A program made the position numbers and the translations under genes. From Hyaloperonospora brassicae (taxonomy: Eukaryota > Oomycota > Peronosporomycetes > Peronosporales > Peronosporaceae): DNA of 64,000 bases. The stretch covers positions 62,001-126,000 of the forward strand of contig CANTFL010000289.1 in assembly GCA_947650285.1 (NCBI GenBank), read 5' to 3'. The notes below the pieces were generated by a model. It did no database searches, was not told where the DNA came from, and worked only from the letters and a program-made list of their open reading frames with translations. This document shows, one piece after another, positions 11,550-23,091 of the stretch; positions within the stretch are counted from its first letter, which is position 1; every line of letters starts with the position of its first letter.

Positions 11550-12479
11550 TCAACACGTGATACAGGACGCCACCGCCGAAATGTGCATGACACTGAAGAG
11601 CAACAGCAGCACGGTCGAAGGCCACGAGAAGAACTGTGGGAAGTAGACCATCAGCGTCCAGAGACCGTAGACGAAGATGCCAGTGAAAACTAGTAGCGCG
11701 CTCTGTGGCTTCCAGCTCACGAGACTTGCAGGCGGCATTGCCTGCAAGTGAGACTCTGGTGCTGCGTTCCACCATCACATCGCACACAAGAGCCATTAGA
11801 TTCCACGCACAAAACACCAGAAAGTGCCAAGAGCCATCACCCCTGCACACGTGCACACACACTTACGCGCATCAGTGATAACACTATGGATCACGCCATT
11901 CTCGTCAATGCCGTACTCGCCCATTGTGCGACTCGGAAGCAGCAGCATGCCCATGTAAATGAGCCGAATCTTCCGGCATCGGGTGAGCTCGTCGGCAAAG
12001 AACTGCAACATCGTACACAGCTGCCGATGAATAAAGAAACGACAGGCACTCACGTTCACAGTGCCGCGCACCTTGCCGACAAAGTCATCGACGCGCTGTG
12101 TAGCTTTGAACCACGCAGGTCGAATCGTTTCGCCCTGTCGCAAGCGAATCGGCACAAACCCTTCGGGCACCTCGTCGCTGGACGTGTCAACCCCTTCCTC
12201 TTCGACTTTCTGCACCGACACAGAGGCACGAGTCAACACACAAAGTACCATAGCAAACGGTCTGTCATAGCAGTGCTCGCACCGCTTTGCTCGGCACCAA
12301 TGCGACGATCCTGCGAGTCGCACGTAGCACAGAACAGTCACATTTGTGTTCCGAATAGCACTTTTCTGCGCTTTCTCCGCAGCTCAATTGCTCGCCACGT
12401 ACTCTGCGTCGCTGTTCACGACCGCCCACTCATCCGGAGAAGCAGTGGGCGAAGAAGGAGCTGCATCGGACGTGTCCAT
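11550..12479 (-). CDS. TMUB-like transmembrane ubiquitin-like domain protein
   Basis: Proposed exons on the minus strand: 12479-12399, 12209-12054, 12002-11811 and 11741-11550, total 621 nt (206 residues). The middle carries a ubiquitin-like fold. Its first strand is FVPIRLRQGETIRPAWF. Its later strands are KIRLIYMGMLLLPSRTMGEYG and IDENGVIHSVITDA, which match the RLIYxGxLL and NxVIH positions of TMUB/HERP-type domains. Two or three hydrophobic helices follow (VMALGTFWCF, LLVFTGIFVYGLWTLMVYF, TVLLLLFSVMHISAVASC), as in TMUB proteins that work in ER membranes near ERAD. The intron between exons 2 and 3 would be only 51 nt, and the exon 1 donor (TAC|GTGGCG) is weak, so the N-terminal model is uncertain. 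The gene converges on the CBS-PB1 gene with 246 bp between stop codons. Confidence 0.68.
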
Positions 12480-13932
12480 GAGGCGAACGGCAGGAAGAGA
12501 AGAAGAGGCCGAGTGGGAATCGCCGCTGACGCTTTTGTTTGAGACGAACAGATGCCAAATGCCAAAAATTCGAAAAAATTCGCACGACACGTGCGAAGGA
12601 ACTTCAATGAACGGACCTAATCGTTTGGCATCGCTCGAACCGCTTTTTTCTCATCAGTTTTGACAGTATCGTTGTTGTTGTTGTTGATGTTGGCGGCGGA
12701 TTCGGGCACAGGAGTGCGTTTGTTCGTGTTCGATGAACACAATCCGCGTGAGGGTTTTCCTTTGGTATTCCGAGAAACGAGTCAGAAAAACGCGCTCAAA
12801 AAGCCTCGAAGCAACGACCAGTTGCTGGATGAGAGCTCTGTCGAAAAGGGTACCCACAAGTAGCGCGGCACAAGTGACCAAAAATGCACAAACTCGTAAT
12901 CCTTAGCGCTATGGACAGGAACGAAGAGCGAGTGAGCACATTACTGAGCAGTGGCTTTTGTATGTCTCCTGTACTGAGCTCAGCCGATGGGCCGTGTGTG
13001 ATTCTGCTTGCAAACACGAGAGAGTAGCGATAGTGTCGAGCACGTGCGACGATGCCCAGACGGCTGTGTATGTATGGACCTGTCGATCAAACGCATCGAC
13101 AACAAGTAACACATTATTGGTGCGATCGTGCGGTGTTGACCCCTCAGCTGCGAGCGTTCTCAGTCGTGCGTCCGTTGAGAAGCACCTGCTCGAGTGAGTG
13201 CTCTGCAGCGCTGAGCTCAGGATGGTGTCAAATTGAAGAGAGCGGTCTCTTGATGTTGCGTTGTAGTGCATGCACAGAGTTTGTTGCGCACAACTTGTTA
13301 TCCGACGCTGCAAAGGCCGCTGTCCTGGTGTACGTTGTCTCTAAGCGTAGCCTACGACACCCCAAACGTAAACGTGTAGCAATGGTAGCTGCCAGTCCGC
13401 CAAGATGCAGTGATAAGGTCCTGTGTGTCCCGCGCACGCAATCGATGTGCGAAGACGATGGTGGCTCGTCGTCGCACAAACGCTAGCAAACGGGATCCAT
13501 TGCGTAAACTCATGCGTGTCTCTTGACGGGTTACGCACAGGCACGAGCCAAGCTTGGACGTGCACCCTCGAATCGGTATCCGCACATGGAATGCTGCGTC
13601 GAGGCAAACCTTTCGCATAGTGATTCAGTGCGTCGCACGCAGCAACGTTGGAAAGGGGTTCTGGTATGGCAGAAGAGCGTGCACTGGCACGTCCTGGTAG
13701 TCCTCGAGTCAGGGATCGATGTAAGCTCTATGCAACGACGCCGTTCCTCCTATCGTGAACCCCAACACAGCAGGCGGACATGTGTGTCAGCAGAAGGAGA
13801 GACCGCAAGAGATACTTTCGTCGTCGCCTTAAAGCCCCACCGAGTGGGTAACGTAACCCGACAGCCACTGTGTATCTTGAACAAAGTAGGGGCAGAACCC
13901 AATCGCTCGTCGGCCACGCGTCGTCCACCGAC
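12480..13932. other. Intergenic, no gene supported
   Basis: This is the promoter side of both the TMUB-like gene and the tripeptidyl-peptidase gene, which are divergent. Frames up to 144 codons exist on both strands, but none has a recognisable domain or a clean splice partner. The leucine-rich frame at 12660 starts with TTG, not ATG. Confidence 0.45.
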
Positions 13933-16249
13933 ATGACGCGCTCGTGGCTGCTGTCGCTCGTACCAGCGCTGTGGTCCGTTCGTTCCGTCGTGTCCACGAA
14001 AGCAGTCGACGACCCGTCTTCGCGCTTCCGCCGGTTCGCAGACGCGCGCTACGTCCGTCAGGATCGCGCTGACCCCGAGCGCGTTGTCCCACTGATCATT
14101 GGCGTCTTCCCCGGGGACTTTGACGCGCTCGAACGAGCGCTCTACGGCGTCTCCGATCCAACGTGCGTTGCAGGTTATGATGGACCAGCGATTAGTGGGC
14201 CGAAAAAAAGATGGCGCTCTTGAGGTTCGGATTGACTGATTGACTGACTGACGGACGGACTCGGGGGCTTTTGTTTGTGTGTGTGTGTGGGTGTAAACTG
14301 TCTGCAGACATCCACAGTACGGCCAGTACCTCACCCAAGAGCAGGCAGACCTTCTCTCGCGTCCAACCGATGGGGCTCTCGATGCAGTGCGCGACTGGGT
14401 ATCAGCTTTTTCGCACGGGGAGAACGGAGGCACGTTTCTGCCCACGTCGAACCTGTACAAGGTCCCGATGAAGGTAAAGCACGTGGAACGGCTACTGAGC
14501 ACAGAGCTTTACCACTACGAAGCGAAGAGGTCCGAGACGCCATTGCCGTTGAGGCAACGGCGATTGATGCGAGCAACGAGTGCGGTGTCTGTACCAGCAC
14601 ATCTGGAGGGCGTTGTGTCGTTTTTGAGCGTCAATACGCACCCACTGGGCTTGCGAGCGCTTGCAGCAGCTTCGTCTCATGTCGATGAGGCGGACGGTCG
14701 TGAAGAAAGCACGTTGGAAATGGTTCGGCGCACGTATGGCATTCCGGATGACCTCGTGGCAACGAACCCAAACAATACGCAGTGCGTGCCGTCGTTTTAC
14801 AACGAGTCGTACGATTTGGCGGACTTGGGTATCTTTTTCAATCAGTACTTGCCCGGAGAAGACGTTCCTCGTATCATTGAGAAAGGAAACCGTGCGAACC
14901 AGCCTAAACGAGCAAGCTCGGAGACATCGCTGGACGTGCAATACATCACAGGCGTCTGCCGTAACGCCACGACGTATGTGTGGAGCATGGAAGGCAGTAA
15001 CCCGTACTCGTCGGAAGACGAACCGTTCGTCGAGTTTGCTCAAGAAGTGCTGGCGCTCGACAACCCGCCTCTCGTTATCCCGATCAGTTATTCCGATGAC
15101 GAAGAGCACATCTTTGACGTCTCGCCAGGTTACGCGCGCACGTTGGACATTCTTCTGATCAAGATGGGTTTGCGTGGGATTACGGTGCTTATCGCCAGTG
15201 GCGACGACGGAGTGACGGGGCTGCGCCCTGAATTCGAGAAGATACCAATCGAAGACATGTGCGGGCAAAGTGGGCCACAATGGCCGTCGTCGAGCCCGTA
15301 CGTCACTACCGTCGGTGCCACAATGCTCTTGACGGGGGCAAATGAAGCGCTCACGCCGTTTTATCGTACAAAGGAGGAAGTGATTTGCAGTGCCGAGAAC
15401 CGCGGCATCATCACATCCGGTGGCGGGTTCTCTAGCATCTATCCAATGCCAGACTACCAGCGCACAGCGGTCGAAAGGTACTTGACGACTCGAGACATTC
15501 CAGCTTCGCCAGGGTTCTTCAACGCTAGTGGACGGGCCTATCCAGATGTGTCAGCATTGGGCGCAGGATTCCATGTGTACATGAAGGGCCACCTCACGTC
15601 GGTATCTGGAACGTCAGCATCAACACCTGTCATTGGCGCGATGGTCACGCTATGGAACGACGCGCGGCTGAATGCTGGTAAAAGCCCGCTAGGATTCATC
15701 AATCCTCTTCTCTACTACCTCGCCGAACACCGTGTCGATGCATTTCACGACGTGGTGGTAGGAAACAACGGAGCTGCACGTGGACAAACTGATCCGTGCG
15801 ACGACTCATTTAGCGCTGCTGCTGGATGGGATGCAGTTTCGGGAATTGGTACGCCCAATTTCTCCGTCATCTTGGAGTTCATTGCGCAACTCGAAGACCA
15901 CTTCAACATCTCACAACTAAGCAGCTCGAATGATACCGCTGGACCTGATGCGAGCAACAACTCGATGGCCCCGACGACAGACGTGGGTGGCAGGAGTACG
16001 TTCATGACGGTGCTGCTGGTTGCAGTTGTGGTCGCAAACGTGGCCATCAGCATCGCCGTCGTCTTTGCCCTGGCAAAACGGTGGAGGAACCAGTACACCC
16101 CTCTCGCCGGCGTTGCCGTGTCGAACAACACCCCCACCGTTTCTGCGTCAACCACTTCCTCCGCAGAGACTGGCAGCACACAAAGGAGTTTGGAAGCTGA
16201 TGGTAGTGACGACGACGTCGAGCTGAGTGAGATCAATCTGAATTCGTGA
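13933..16249 (+). CDS. Tripeptidyl-peptidase, sedolisin family S53
   Basis: Two exons, 13933-14162 and 14308-16249 (phase 2), give 723 residues. The protein has a short N-terminal signal sequence and an activation prodomain whose hallmark is rebuilt across the intron as SDPTHPQYGQYLT. It also has a catalytic domain. The Glu-Asp pair is in ETSLDVQYITGV (E282, D286). The oxyanion Asp is in SGDDG (about 374-378). The nucleophile is Ser513 in SGTSAST. The calcium-site region appears as DPCDDSF and GWDAVSGIGTP. After the catalytic domain an Asn/Ser-rich stretch leads to a transmembrane helix (VLLVAVVVANVAISIAVVFAL) and a cytoplasmic Ser/Thr/acidic tail. Family members are acid lysosomal or secreted peptidases that cut tripeptides from N-termini (TPP1/CLN2 type). 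The C-terminal anchor is an addition to the usual soluble TPP1 plan. All catalytic residues are present. Confidence 0.93.
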
Positions 16250-17397
16250 CAGCACAGCAGACTTAACAACGATACGTCAACTTGATGATCTCTGTCTTGT
16301 TGCAGTGTACCTCCGAGGATCTGGTCGTAACTTGCAGTCGACGCAGGAATGTGCGATAGTGCACTAGAGTCGGAAACGCTGCGCTCCACGAAAGTAGATC
16401 AGGAACACCAGCAACAACCAGAGCTCGAACACCCAAACACGACGGCTGGTCGCTCTGCTAGCAAGTGAACTTCCACCTCCCTATCACCTGCAGGACGTTG
16501 AAGCAGTATCAGTCGTGCCTCTCTTCTGCTACGAAACTATCCGAGCGGATGATGCGCCAAGCAATCCGCACGTTCACTCCTGCAGTCGGTCGCAAAGGTG
16601 CAAACATCTGACCCGATGGTCAAAACGTGATCTTTGTGTCAGTATCATTCGCTCGCCAAGACGACATTGCGCTTTGCTTGTCGTGATTGCATCACCAAAT
16701 TCGGTCTTTTCATCCATTCACTCTCTCTCTCTCACAGGGTCGTGTCGTCCCAAAAATGGCTGTGTTGGCTCGTATCTTTCCTAGATCCATCGCGAGACGA
16801 GCGCCAACGAAAGGTCTGTGTAACGTGTAAGGTCCGTCAATATTCGATGCCCTCTCCAACCAACGACGACACCTGTTTCTCCACTCGTCCGACGGGCACA
16901 ACTTCTTTCTGAAAGACCTCAACCAGTCGACACTGCAGCTTTTGGACACCAGCGGTCGCATCCTTTTTCTCCATTGCAATGTCCACACTGGGTGCAGATA
17001 GACCGCCAACTGCTCGCAATCGAATCGGTGCTGGCCGTGACTGTCATAACATACACAGCAAGTGAACAAGAGACGGACGGACGCACCCCACGAGACCTCC
17101 TCACCTGGACGAGAAGGCTCCGGTACAAACGCAAGCAATAGTGTATTTGTGTGTGATTATTCGGATAACCTGCGCGCGTAGTCGTCCAGCGCAGCGCTTC
17201 CAGTAGTCTACCAATACTTCTAAGTCCTCTAGTTCCTAACATCTGGTCGAGCCTCCGTCTCCGAGCAAGTGGCAGAGTAGTAGTGACTTTCGCACCACCC
17301 GCTACCCACTTCTACCACCACCACCAGCAGCAGCAGCCGCACCAGCAGCAGCACAGCCCCGCAGGAAGACGTCGCCCACCAGCACTCTGCGAAATGA
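16250..17397. other. Mostly intergenic; one unassigned minus-strand frame
   Basis: The only frame with protein-like composition lies on the minus strand at about 17040-16837 (VDIAMEKKDATAGVQ, QKEVVPVGRVEKQV, ending TATTGA). It is preceded by an AG after TATGACAG at about 17041 and could be a last exon, with an upstream piece near 17100-17138. I do not recognise it and the upstream exon phase does not fit cleanly, so it is not called as a gene. Confidence 0.3.
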
Positions 17398-18315
17398 TTA
17401 AATAGGCGAGCCACGCAGCTCCGCCAGCTGTTGTCGGGACAGCCGCAAGTCGAGATTGTCCTCCCAGCCGCACATTTGCTCGAACGAGTCGAACGTGAGC
17501 TCCACCTGCTGCAGCACCTCCTCAGCGTTCGGGTGCTCGACGAACTTGAGCGTCTTGGCGAACGTGCGACACACGCTCTCGACGGCCGTGAAACACGCGT
17601 CTCGCTCGGCCATCGAGTCCCCCACTGAGAGGAAGTGAAAGTAGCCGTCTTGCACGCCACAAGCCGTAGCCGTCGTCGGCGTCGGTGCTGCCGGTGCCAC
17701 TGTCGTCGGTGCAGCTATCGCTTCCGAGCGACCGCTGCTCGTGTCGTGCGCCGTTGCGGCCGCCGCAAAGCACTGGCGCGCAATGAGCTGCATGACCTCT
17801 TGTTTCCACGTCGCCGAGTCGCCGCCCAGGCCGAACGTCTGTTCGTACCAGCTCCGCGCCGAGACAATGTGCACGTCCGCGAGGCTCAGCACGCGCTGCA
17901 CGTCGGGCAGATAGAGCGCGGCCGACATCTCGACCCATCCCCACTCGGCGGCCGTCACGACAAACACCGGTCCGTACGCGACGGCCTTCCGCAAAAGCCG
18001 CGCGACGTGGGCCCCAATGAGGCGCAGCACGTGGCGCTGGGCCGGCGTCACGGCGATGCGGTGGCCGCGGTACTTGGGCAGCAGGTCCTGCGCGTGGAGC
18101 CACGAGCTGGGGCAGAGCGTGTCGTCCCAGTCGAAGACGACGACCGTGCGGTCCGTCACGCGCGCGCCAGTGGAAGCAGCAGAGGCGACGCGTCGCGTGG
18201 CGGGCGAAGACGCAGTGGCAGTAGCAGTGGCAGTGGCAGTAGTAGCGACAGAAAAGGGCGACAGGGGCGTCAGAGGCCGCAGCGTCTCGAGCGCGGGACA
18301 CGCGGCAAACGCCAT
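17398..18315 (-). CDS. HAD-like hydrolase-fold protein
   Basis: A single-exon 305-residue frame starts at ATG 18315. HAD motif I is VVVFDWDDTLCPS (D62 and D64), the usual nucleophile and acid pair. A Trp-containing second region follows (VFVVTAAEWGWVEMSA), which has the hydrophobic-strand-Thr form of motif II. Motif IV-like acids are in SVGDSMAERDACF. Known HAD enzymes are mostly phosphatases; similar single-domain proteins with FDWDDTLCP occur widely in oomycetes and other protists without a proven substrate. The N-terminal 50 residues and a stretch near residues 190-215 are Ala/Thr/Pro low complexity, encoded in part by a hexamer-like TGGCAG run near 18220-18245. No signal peptide or membrane helix is evident. 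Confidence 0.8.
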   Translation of the reverse strand: MAFAACPALETLRPLTPLSPFSVATTATATATATASSPATRRVASAASTGARVTDRTVVVFDWDDTLCPSSWLHAQDLLPKYRGHRIAVTPAQRHVLRLIGAHVARLLRKAVAYGPVFVVTAAEWGWVEMSAALYLPDVQRVLSLADVHIVSARSWYEQTFGLGGDSATWKQEVMQLIARQCFAAAATAHDTSSGRSEAIAAPTTVAPAAPTPTTATACGVQDGYFHFLSVGDSMAERDACFTAVESVCRTFAKTLKFVEHPNAEEVLQQVELTFDSFEQMCGWEDNLDLRLSRQQLAELRGSPI

Positions 18316-18592
18316 GTGCGACTCGTGGGGCAGTCGGTCTGTCTGACTGACTGACTGTCGGTCGGTCGGTCGGTCTCGGGCCGATGGGGCAAATGGGACT
18401 CTGAGTCAGACGGTCGACGGGGGCGACGACGGGAGTGGGGCGCTGCCTGCCGGGGGGGCGAAAGGGGGAGGCAGAGACGGGTCAGAACGCACAGCACCGG
18501 GGCGGACGAGTATGGACGGCGTGAGTAATGCGGCAAGAGAAAAGACCGTCGTGGACTGGCAAGAGCGCTGCTGGTGCTGGTGCGGTTGCAGT

Positions 18593-18627
18593 GGTCGGTC
18601 GGTCGGTCGGTCGGTCGGTCGGTCGGT
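18593..18627. repeat. (GGTC)n tetranucleotide repeat
   Basis: About eight GGTC units. A shorter GGTC/GACT run occurs at 18342-18375, and a related run at 63528-63560 lies in the inverted arm. Confidence 0.9.
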
Positions 18628-19109
18628 GACACGCGCACGAAAGGATACGATTTGGCACGTGGTCGCTATGCCGACTGACTGACGGACGAACTGACGGACT
18701 GATTGGCTGACTGCTGTCGGTGTAACTGGCGGCTCCACGACCGATCACTTGTTGTGCACTTGTTCGGTGGTATGTGCGTAGCAATGCAACGAACTCGTCT
18801 TCTCCTCCTCCTCTTCTTCTTCTTCTTCTTCTTTTTCTTTGGGTGCGGTTCATTGCGACGACAGCGCGAGGCATCGGCAGACATGTGCGCGCTGATAGCG
18901 TCAGCAGCTGGCGCAAGCACTTCTTTCTTCTCTCCATACAGCAGTCAAGACGGTGGTCGTGGACTTGGCCTCTTGTGGCACAACGAGAACCAGATCGTCG
19001 TGCCAAGCGAAACAGTAACGCGGGACGGACACCGAACGACTCGACGACGGACGTGCACCCAAACTTCGGCAGCTGGTTGCACGCACCGCTTCTGGCAGAG
19101 AGAAAGAGA

Positions 19110-20097
19110 GAGAGAGATGAGGCGTTCGTGGTGGTCGTCGCTGCTGCGATCGCGAGGGACGGACCCGAACGTCCCAGACACGAATGGGCCGCACTCGCTG
19201 CAGAAGAGAGCGCTGGCCCGAACAGACGGACCCGTGTCCACCTGTGGGCAGAAACGTTGGCGTCGTCGCAGCCGGCGGCCGCTCCTGAGCACGTAATGGA
19301 CATGTGCACAGTGTGTCGTCCTACGACAGCTGCAAACAGTCGCGCGCGTAAGAACCCAAATTTTGCGACCGCGACGACGGACGAAGACCTCTCTGGGACA
19401 CAGCAGCACGTTTGCACTTCTCGCGGCTGGCAGATGTCGCAAAGGATAGGCGCGGCGGGCGTTCAGTGCCAGCGACATCGACCAGCTCGCGATTGCGCTC
19501 TCCCTCCTCTGTCTCGTGTGAGACGCACTGTTGTTGCCCGCGAGCACGCGATCGGTCGATCGACTGACCGACCGATCGCCTCTGTGGTCGTTGACGCGGT
19601 TGATGACGAACGAATGTCCACTTGTACTCGCTATGTGAAGTGCCGTCAACGCGCCACTCGCTCAAAGCCTTTTTCCGAGCCCATCCTGGTGCTGGTTCTG
19701 GCTTCAGCGGTCTCGGTCCACGACTGGTTACGGATGGGTCGGACAGGAGTGCGAGGGAAGTCTAGACACTCGTGGGAGTGTAACTGGTGGTACGCTCAAT
19801 GAGCAGAGGCAGTTTGACATGAACGGATGAGCTGAATCAGGAGCGGTCGGCCTCCAGTGGCCATAGCCACCCGAAGGAAATGTCAGACGCGCCAAGAAGA
19901 AAAGCATGCGCCACTTGCAGCAGTCGATAGGTCTCCGCTCTTCCGGCCGATAGCTTTGTCGTTCAGCCGACAGTTTCGGTTACACAGTTTCGTTCGGTGC
20001 TCGAAGAATTCGCATACGAGTCCAACAAGCGGTACTTGACGACACAAGTAAGCGACGTCCGCCACTTCTCGTCTCTGTTCCCACACGGACCATCGAC
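19110..20097. repeat. Left arm of a ~1-kb inverted duplication
   Basis: This segment reappears in reverse complement at 63009-64000, with only scattered substitutions and a different number of GGTC units. Homology ends abruptly at the left arm's 3' side (GGACCATCGA at 20088-20097). The right arm runs off the window, so the repeat may be longer. It contains long open frames on both strands (for example 18774-19802 plus), but their composition is Arg/Thr/Ser rich and no domain is seen. I treat it as non-coding or unassigned. Confidence 0.9.
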
Positions 20098-20263
20098 GTG
20101 TCGATGAAATTGTCATTATTTCAAGCGGTCGAGAGATTTGTATCGCAAGCAACCGTTTTGGCTCGGCGATAAAAAACAAGCTACGGAATAACTTACAAGG
20201 CCACTTCTTCCACATAAATGGAGCTGGGTACCGGAATGCTCAAGTTCTATGACAGCTCAAGTG

Positions 20264-20281
20264 CTTTTGTTTACATCTGGC
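20264..20281. repeat. Left 18-bp target-site duplication of the LINE
   Basis: CTTTTGTTTACATCTGGC here is repeated exactly at 36972-36989, and the match stops on both sides. Eighteen identical bases bracketing a LINE is the expected product of target-primed reverse transcription. Confidence 0.85.
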
Positions 20282-20449
20282 ACTCTTCAATCTCCAGTGA
20301 ATACGTAGGGGAGTATAAACAAAAAAGGTACTCACTGGCGTCAGCCAGCATCTTTCGAACGACGGATACACAGCGGTCACCATCGGGAGGGGGGGCAACC
20401 TCAGTCGATCGTACCCCTGGAATGTGATAGCAGTATAGCACTGCCTTCG

Positions 20450-20887
20450 TGAAACGGGGTAGCCCGTTACATGAAATTGTCATTAAGAACAATTTGACAA
20501 TAAAGAATATTACGTCGAATATTCTTTTAACAATATCACGGACATGGTGAAATTGTTGAGATGACCGAATGGTCTACTCATTGGTTGATATCGTGATGAT
20601 ATCAACCCACCAATCGCTGCTGGACGCGCGCAATGGGTGGTGAGTAGACGTCATCATACATTTAGTTACATTCGTATAATTAAGTCAGGACAACAGAGAT
20701 TCAAGAAGTTATAGGACTTGATTATATTAATACAGTTTTACTTTTACCAGAGACTAGTCTGACTACATAGTCTCCTTCCTTCCTCTGTGTTCCTTCAACA
20801 CCTAGCAGGGCACTGTCGACCACTGTTGTCAGTGGAAGTATACTCCGTACTGGTCAACCAGTACGTAGTCGACAGTGACCCGTTACA
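20450..20887 (+). repeat. Gypsy-1 5' LTR
   Basis: It begins TGAAACGGGG and ends CCCGTTACA. It contains hairpins such as GGTTGATATC (20583-20592) paired with GATATCAACC (20598-20607), and AAAGAATATT (20502-20511) with AATATTCTTT (20518-20527). A block around 20606-20645 (core CAATCGCTGCTGGACG) is shared with Gypsy-2 LTRs. Confidence 0.93.
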
Positions 20888-20889
20888 CC

Positions 20890-20898
20890 TGGTAGCAC
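20890..20898 (+). promoter_or_regulatory. Gypsy-1 primer-binding site
   Basis: TGGTAGCAC starts two bases after the LTR. TGGTAGC is the complement of the 3' end of initiator tRNA-Met (GCTACCA), the usual primer of many LTR elements. Gypsy-2 has the same site. Confidence 0.75.
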
Positions 20899-20937
20899 TT
20901 TGTAGTCCGTCCAAGGACCACAACCCCATCGCCCAAC

Positions 20938-21920
20938 ATGAACATATTGGACGATGTAGACGGCGACAGCTTTCACGGAACCCGTGAAAGCTACTCCCAT
21001 TTGAGCGACATCGAATGGAGTGCGATCGAACGAATGAGTTCGACCGTTGGCGAGGCAGTCATATGGGCCATGCTATCCTCAAGGGATATGGACCAGCAAC
21101 ATGTCGTCATTAGCAAGTTCTTGCAACGAGAACTTGGTGAGTCGCGAGCGCAGGTGACCTTGTTACAACAACAAGATCACCAGCGGACGGAAGCACTGAG
21201 ACAAAAATAGTCTCAGTCCGCAGAGCCGACGCGTGAGCGTCGACGGGAGTCTCTAAAACCAGAGGTCTCCAAGTATCGGGGAGTCGAGGAAGATCCCTGT
21301 TGAGATGGTTCGTCGAGCTGTACGATACCATCGATGCTCGTCGCATCGATGATGAGCGAATGCAAGTCTCATTTGCTCAGTCTAATCTGACAGGAGAAGC
21401 CAGAGCTTGGGCCCTGAACCTCAAGTTGCACGACCCACATGTGTTTGGGTCGTTGAGAATCTTCAAGACCCTGCTCAGTGAGACGTTTGAGCCGCCCAGA
21501 ACAGAGTTCAGGACTCTTTCGGAGCTCCTGCAGATCAAGAAGGGTAAGCGTAAGGTTCACGCTTACGCCCAACACGTACGCTACCTTGCAAGCTGCATGG
21601 TAGGGAACCCTGTGAGTGAATTTGTGTTGATCACAATCTTCATTCAAGGGCTGTCCGATGGTCCCGTCAGGGACCACCCGTTCCGCGGAGAGCTAAAGAA
21701 GCTCTCCGAAGCAATCTTCGCTGCGAAGCAGGAAGACTATAGTGTGAGACAGGCTCACACTACGCTGACCCCCTTTCGTCCGCGAAGACGATCAGCGGCT
21801 GGACGTCCAGAGCCAATGGACCTCTGTAATGTCGAGGGCGAGATACCTCGCCCTGCGAATGACAAGCGATCGGTGAGATGCCATCGCTGTCATAAACTGG
21901 GACACTATGCGTAAGAATGC
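20938..21920 (+). pseudogene. gag: Gypsy-1 gag, broken
   Basis: The frame opens at ATG 20938 (MNILDDVDGDSF) and stops at TAG 21208. Coding resumes in another frame at about 21290 through a retrotransposon Gag core (RIDDERMQVSFAQSNL, ARAWALNLK, HPFRGELKKLSEAI). It ends in a CCHC knuckle CHRCHKLGHYA in which the stop TAA falls before the last cysteine. The equivalent Gypsy-2 region aligns residue by residue. At least one frameshift and two stops prevent a full product. Confidence 0.85.
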
Positions 21921-22060
21921 AGTATCCCCCGCTCAGAACCTCGCGGTGCTGAGCGCAGTATTCACCCACCAGTAAGAAGAACTGGAGGGCGAGGGTCCGA
22001 TGCTGTTGCAAAGCCTCAACAGCGAGTCCAACGATCAAAAAATGGTCGGGGTCAGTAGGG

Positions 22061-23062
22061 GTGGAGCGCCCTACTGATCCAGCAACATCAAGAGAATTTG
22101 CAAATATCTTGACGAAGGTTGCTCCCGACACACAGTCCCTGTGTGTCTCTGCACTTGGTGATGAGGTACCTCTCATCACCTTGATATTGGAAGTGACAAA
22201 AGAATTGTCACTTCGCGCCCTAGTTGGCTGTAGGGCGTCGAAAAATTTTGTTCGTCGCCAGTCGCTAGAGGCAGGAATTTTCAGCTTCGTGGAGCGGGAG
22301 ATCCGTCCAACGAAGATGACGGTGCGCCTAGCGACAGGCGCATCGATCAATATGAAGAAACGTGTAGTCGGAATCCACTACACGTTAAAAGGCCAACAGT
22401 ACGATGATGATTTCATCGTGCTTGACCTAGATGACAAGTTCGACGTCATCTTAGGGTTGCCTTGGCTCAGGAAATACGAGCCAAGGGTGAGTTGGCAGTA
22501 TCGATCGGTTGCGATACCTGCTACTTGTTCCTCAGATAACCACCTGACGAACATCTTGGAACGCCCACACTCACGTGGGTGTACTACGAGTGAGTGCGAT
22601 GGCCTCACTTGTGGTACGGTCGTTATCACGACTGTACAAGAACACAATGTAGATGATCACTACATTGTGGAGAAACCTCTCCCAAATCCTGTGGAAGTGA
22701 TTTCCCAGAAGGTAATAGAGACACTGAATGTCTTGGTTCATGATGGATTAAGCGTAGGCGCTTACACGCTTGATCTGGTTGCGCCTCCGAGGTTAACTAC
22801 GGAGATAATTCAAATGCCGACGCTAGAACCGAAACGGTTCTTGCGTGATCTGCGTAGTGGCAAAGTCAAGCAGATCTGTGTACTCGTCGCGGAGTACGAG
22901 TACGTTACCGATATTCGATCGGCAACGGTGTTTACTAAGACCGAGGGGTTCTTAGAAGTTCATCGATGGACGAAAGTGTCATCGATGAGAAGAATAGGAT
23001 TGAGAGATATTAATCTCAATCCTGGGAGTCGTTTCAAGCAAATACTTTGTATAAGGATTTGA
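22061..23062 (+). pseudogene. Gypsy-1 aspartic protease region
   Basis: A 333-codon frame covers the retropepsin-like segment: LSLRALVGCRASKNFVRRQ, then YDDDFIVLDLDDKFDVILGLPWLRKYEP. The flap and the ILGLPWL motif are typical of Gypsy proteases. The catalytic position, normally Asp in a D-C/S/T-G-A-S context, reads Gly (VGCRAS), so the copy should be inactive. The rest of the frame is the protease-RT linker. Confidence 0.8.
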
Positions 23063-23091
23063 TCGAATTCAAGGACCTGTTCCTTTAATCC

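Noticed and set aside
12660..12863. Leucine-rich signal-peptide-like plus frame
   Set aside because: The start codon is TTG and the leucines come from a TTG repeat. No domain follows.
13750..15280. Minus-strand frames of about 250 codons opposite the tripeptidyl-peptidase
   Set aside because: The plus strand carries an intact S53 peptidase with all catalytic residues.
16919..17242. Cys-rich minus frame (CTQCGHCNGEKGCDRWC) looking like a zinc finger
   Set aside because: The spacing fits no known finger, the frame stops at once, and another frame over the same bases is equally open.
17522..18354. Long frames opposite or overlapping the HAD-like gene
   Set aside because: Shadows caused by GC-rich codons. 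Only the minus frame with FDWDDTLCPS has conserved motifs.
18774..19802. 342-codon plus-strand frame in the left inverted arm (also partly open in the right arm)
   Set aside because: Composition is Arg/Thr/Ser/Ala rich without a domain, both strands are open, and it includes simple repeats (TTC, GA, GGTC). The openness looks like a GC effect in a duplicated non-coding segment.
22150..22670. CRISPR-like array of regularly spaced repeats
   Set aside because: The units are inverted repeats with different sequences, not direct repeats with spacers, and the DNA is eukaryotic.
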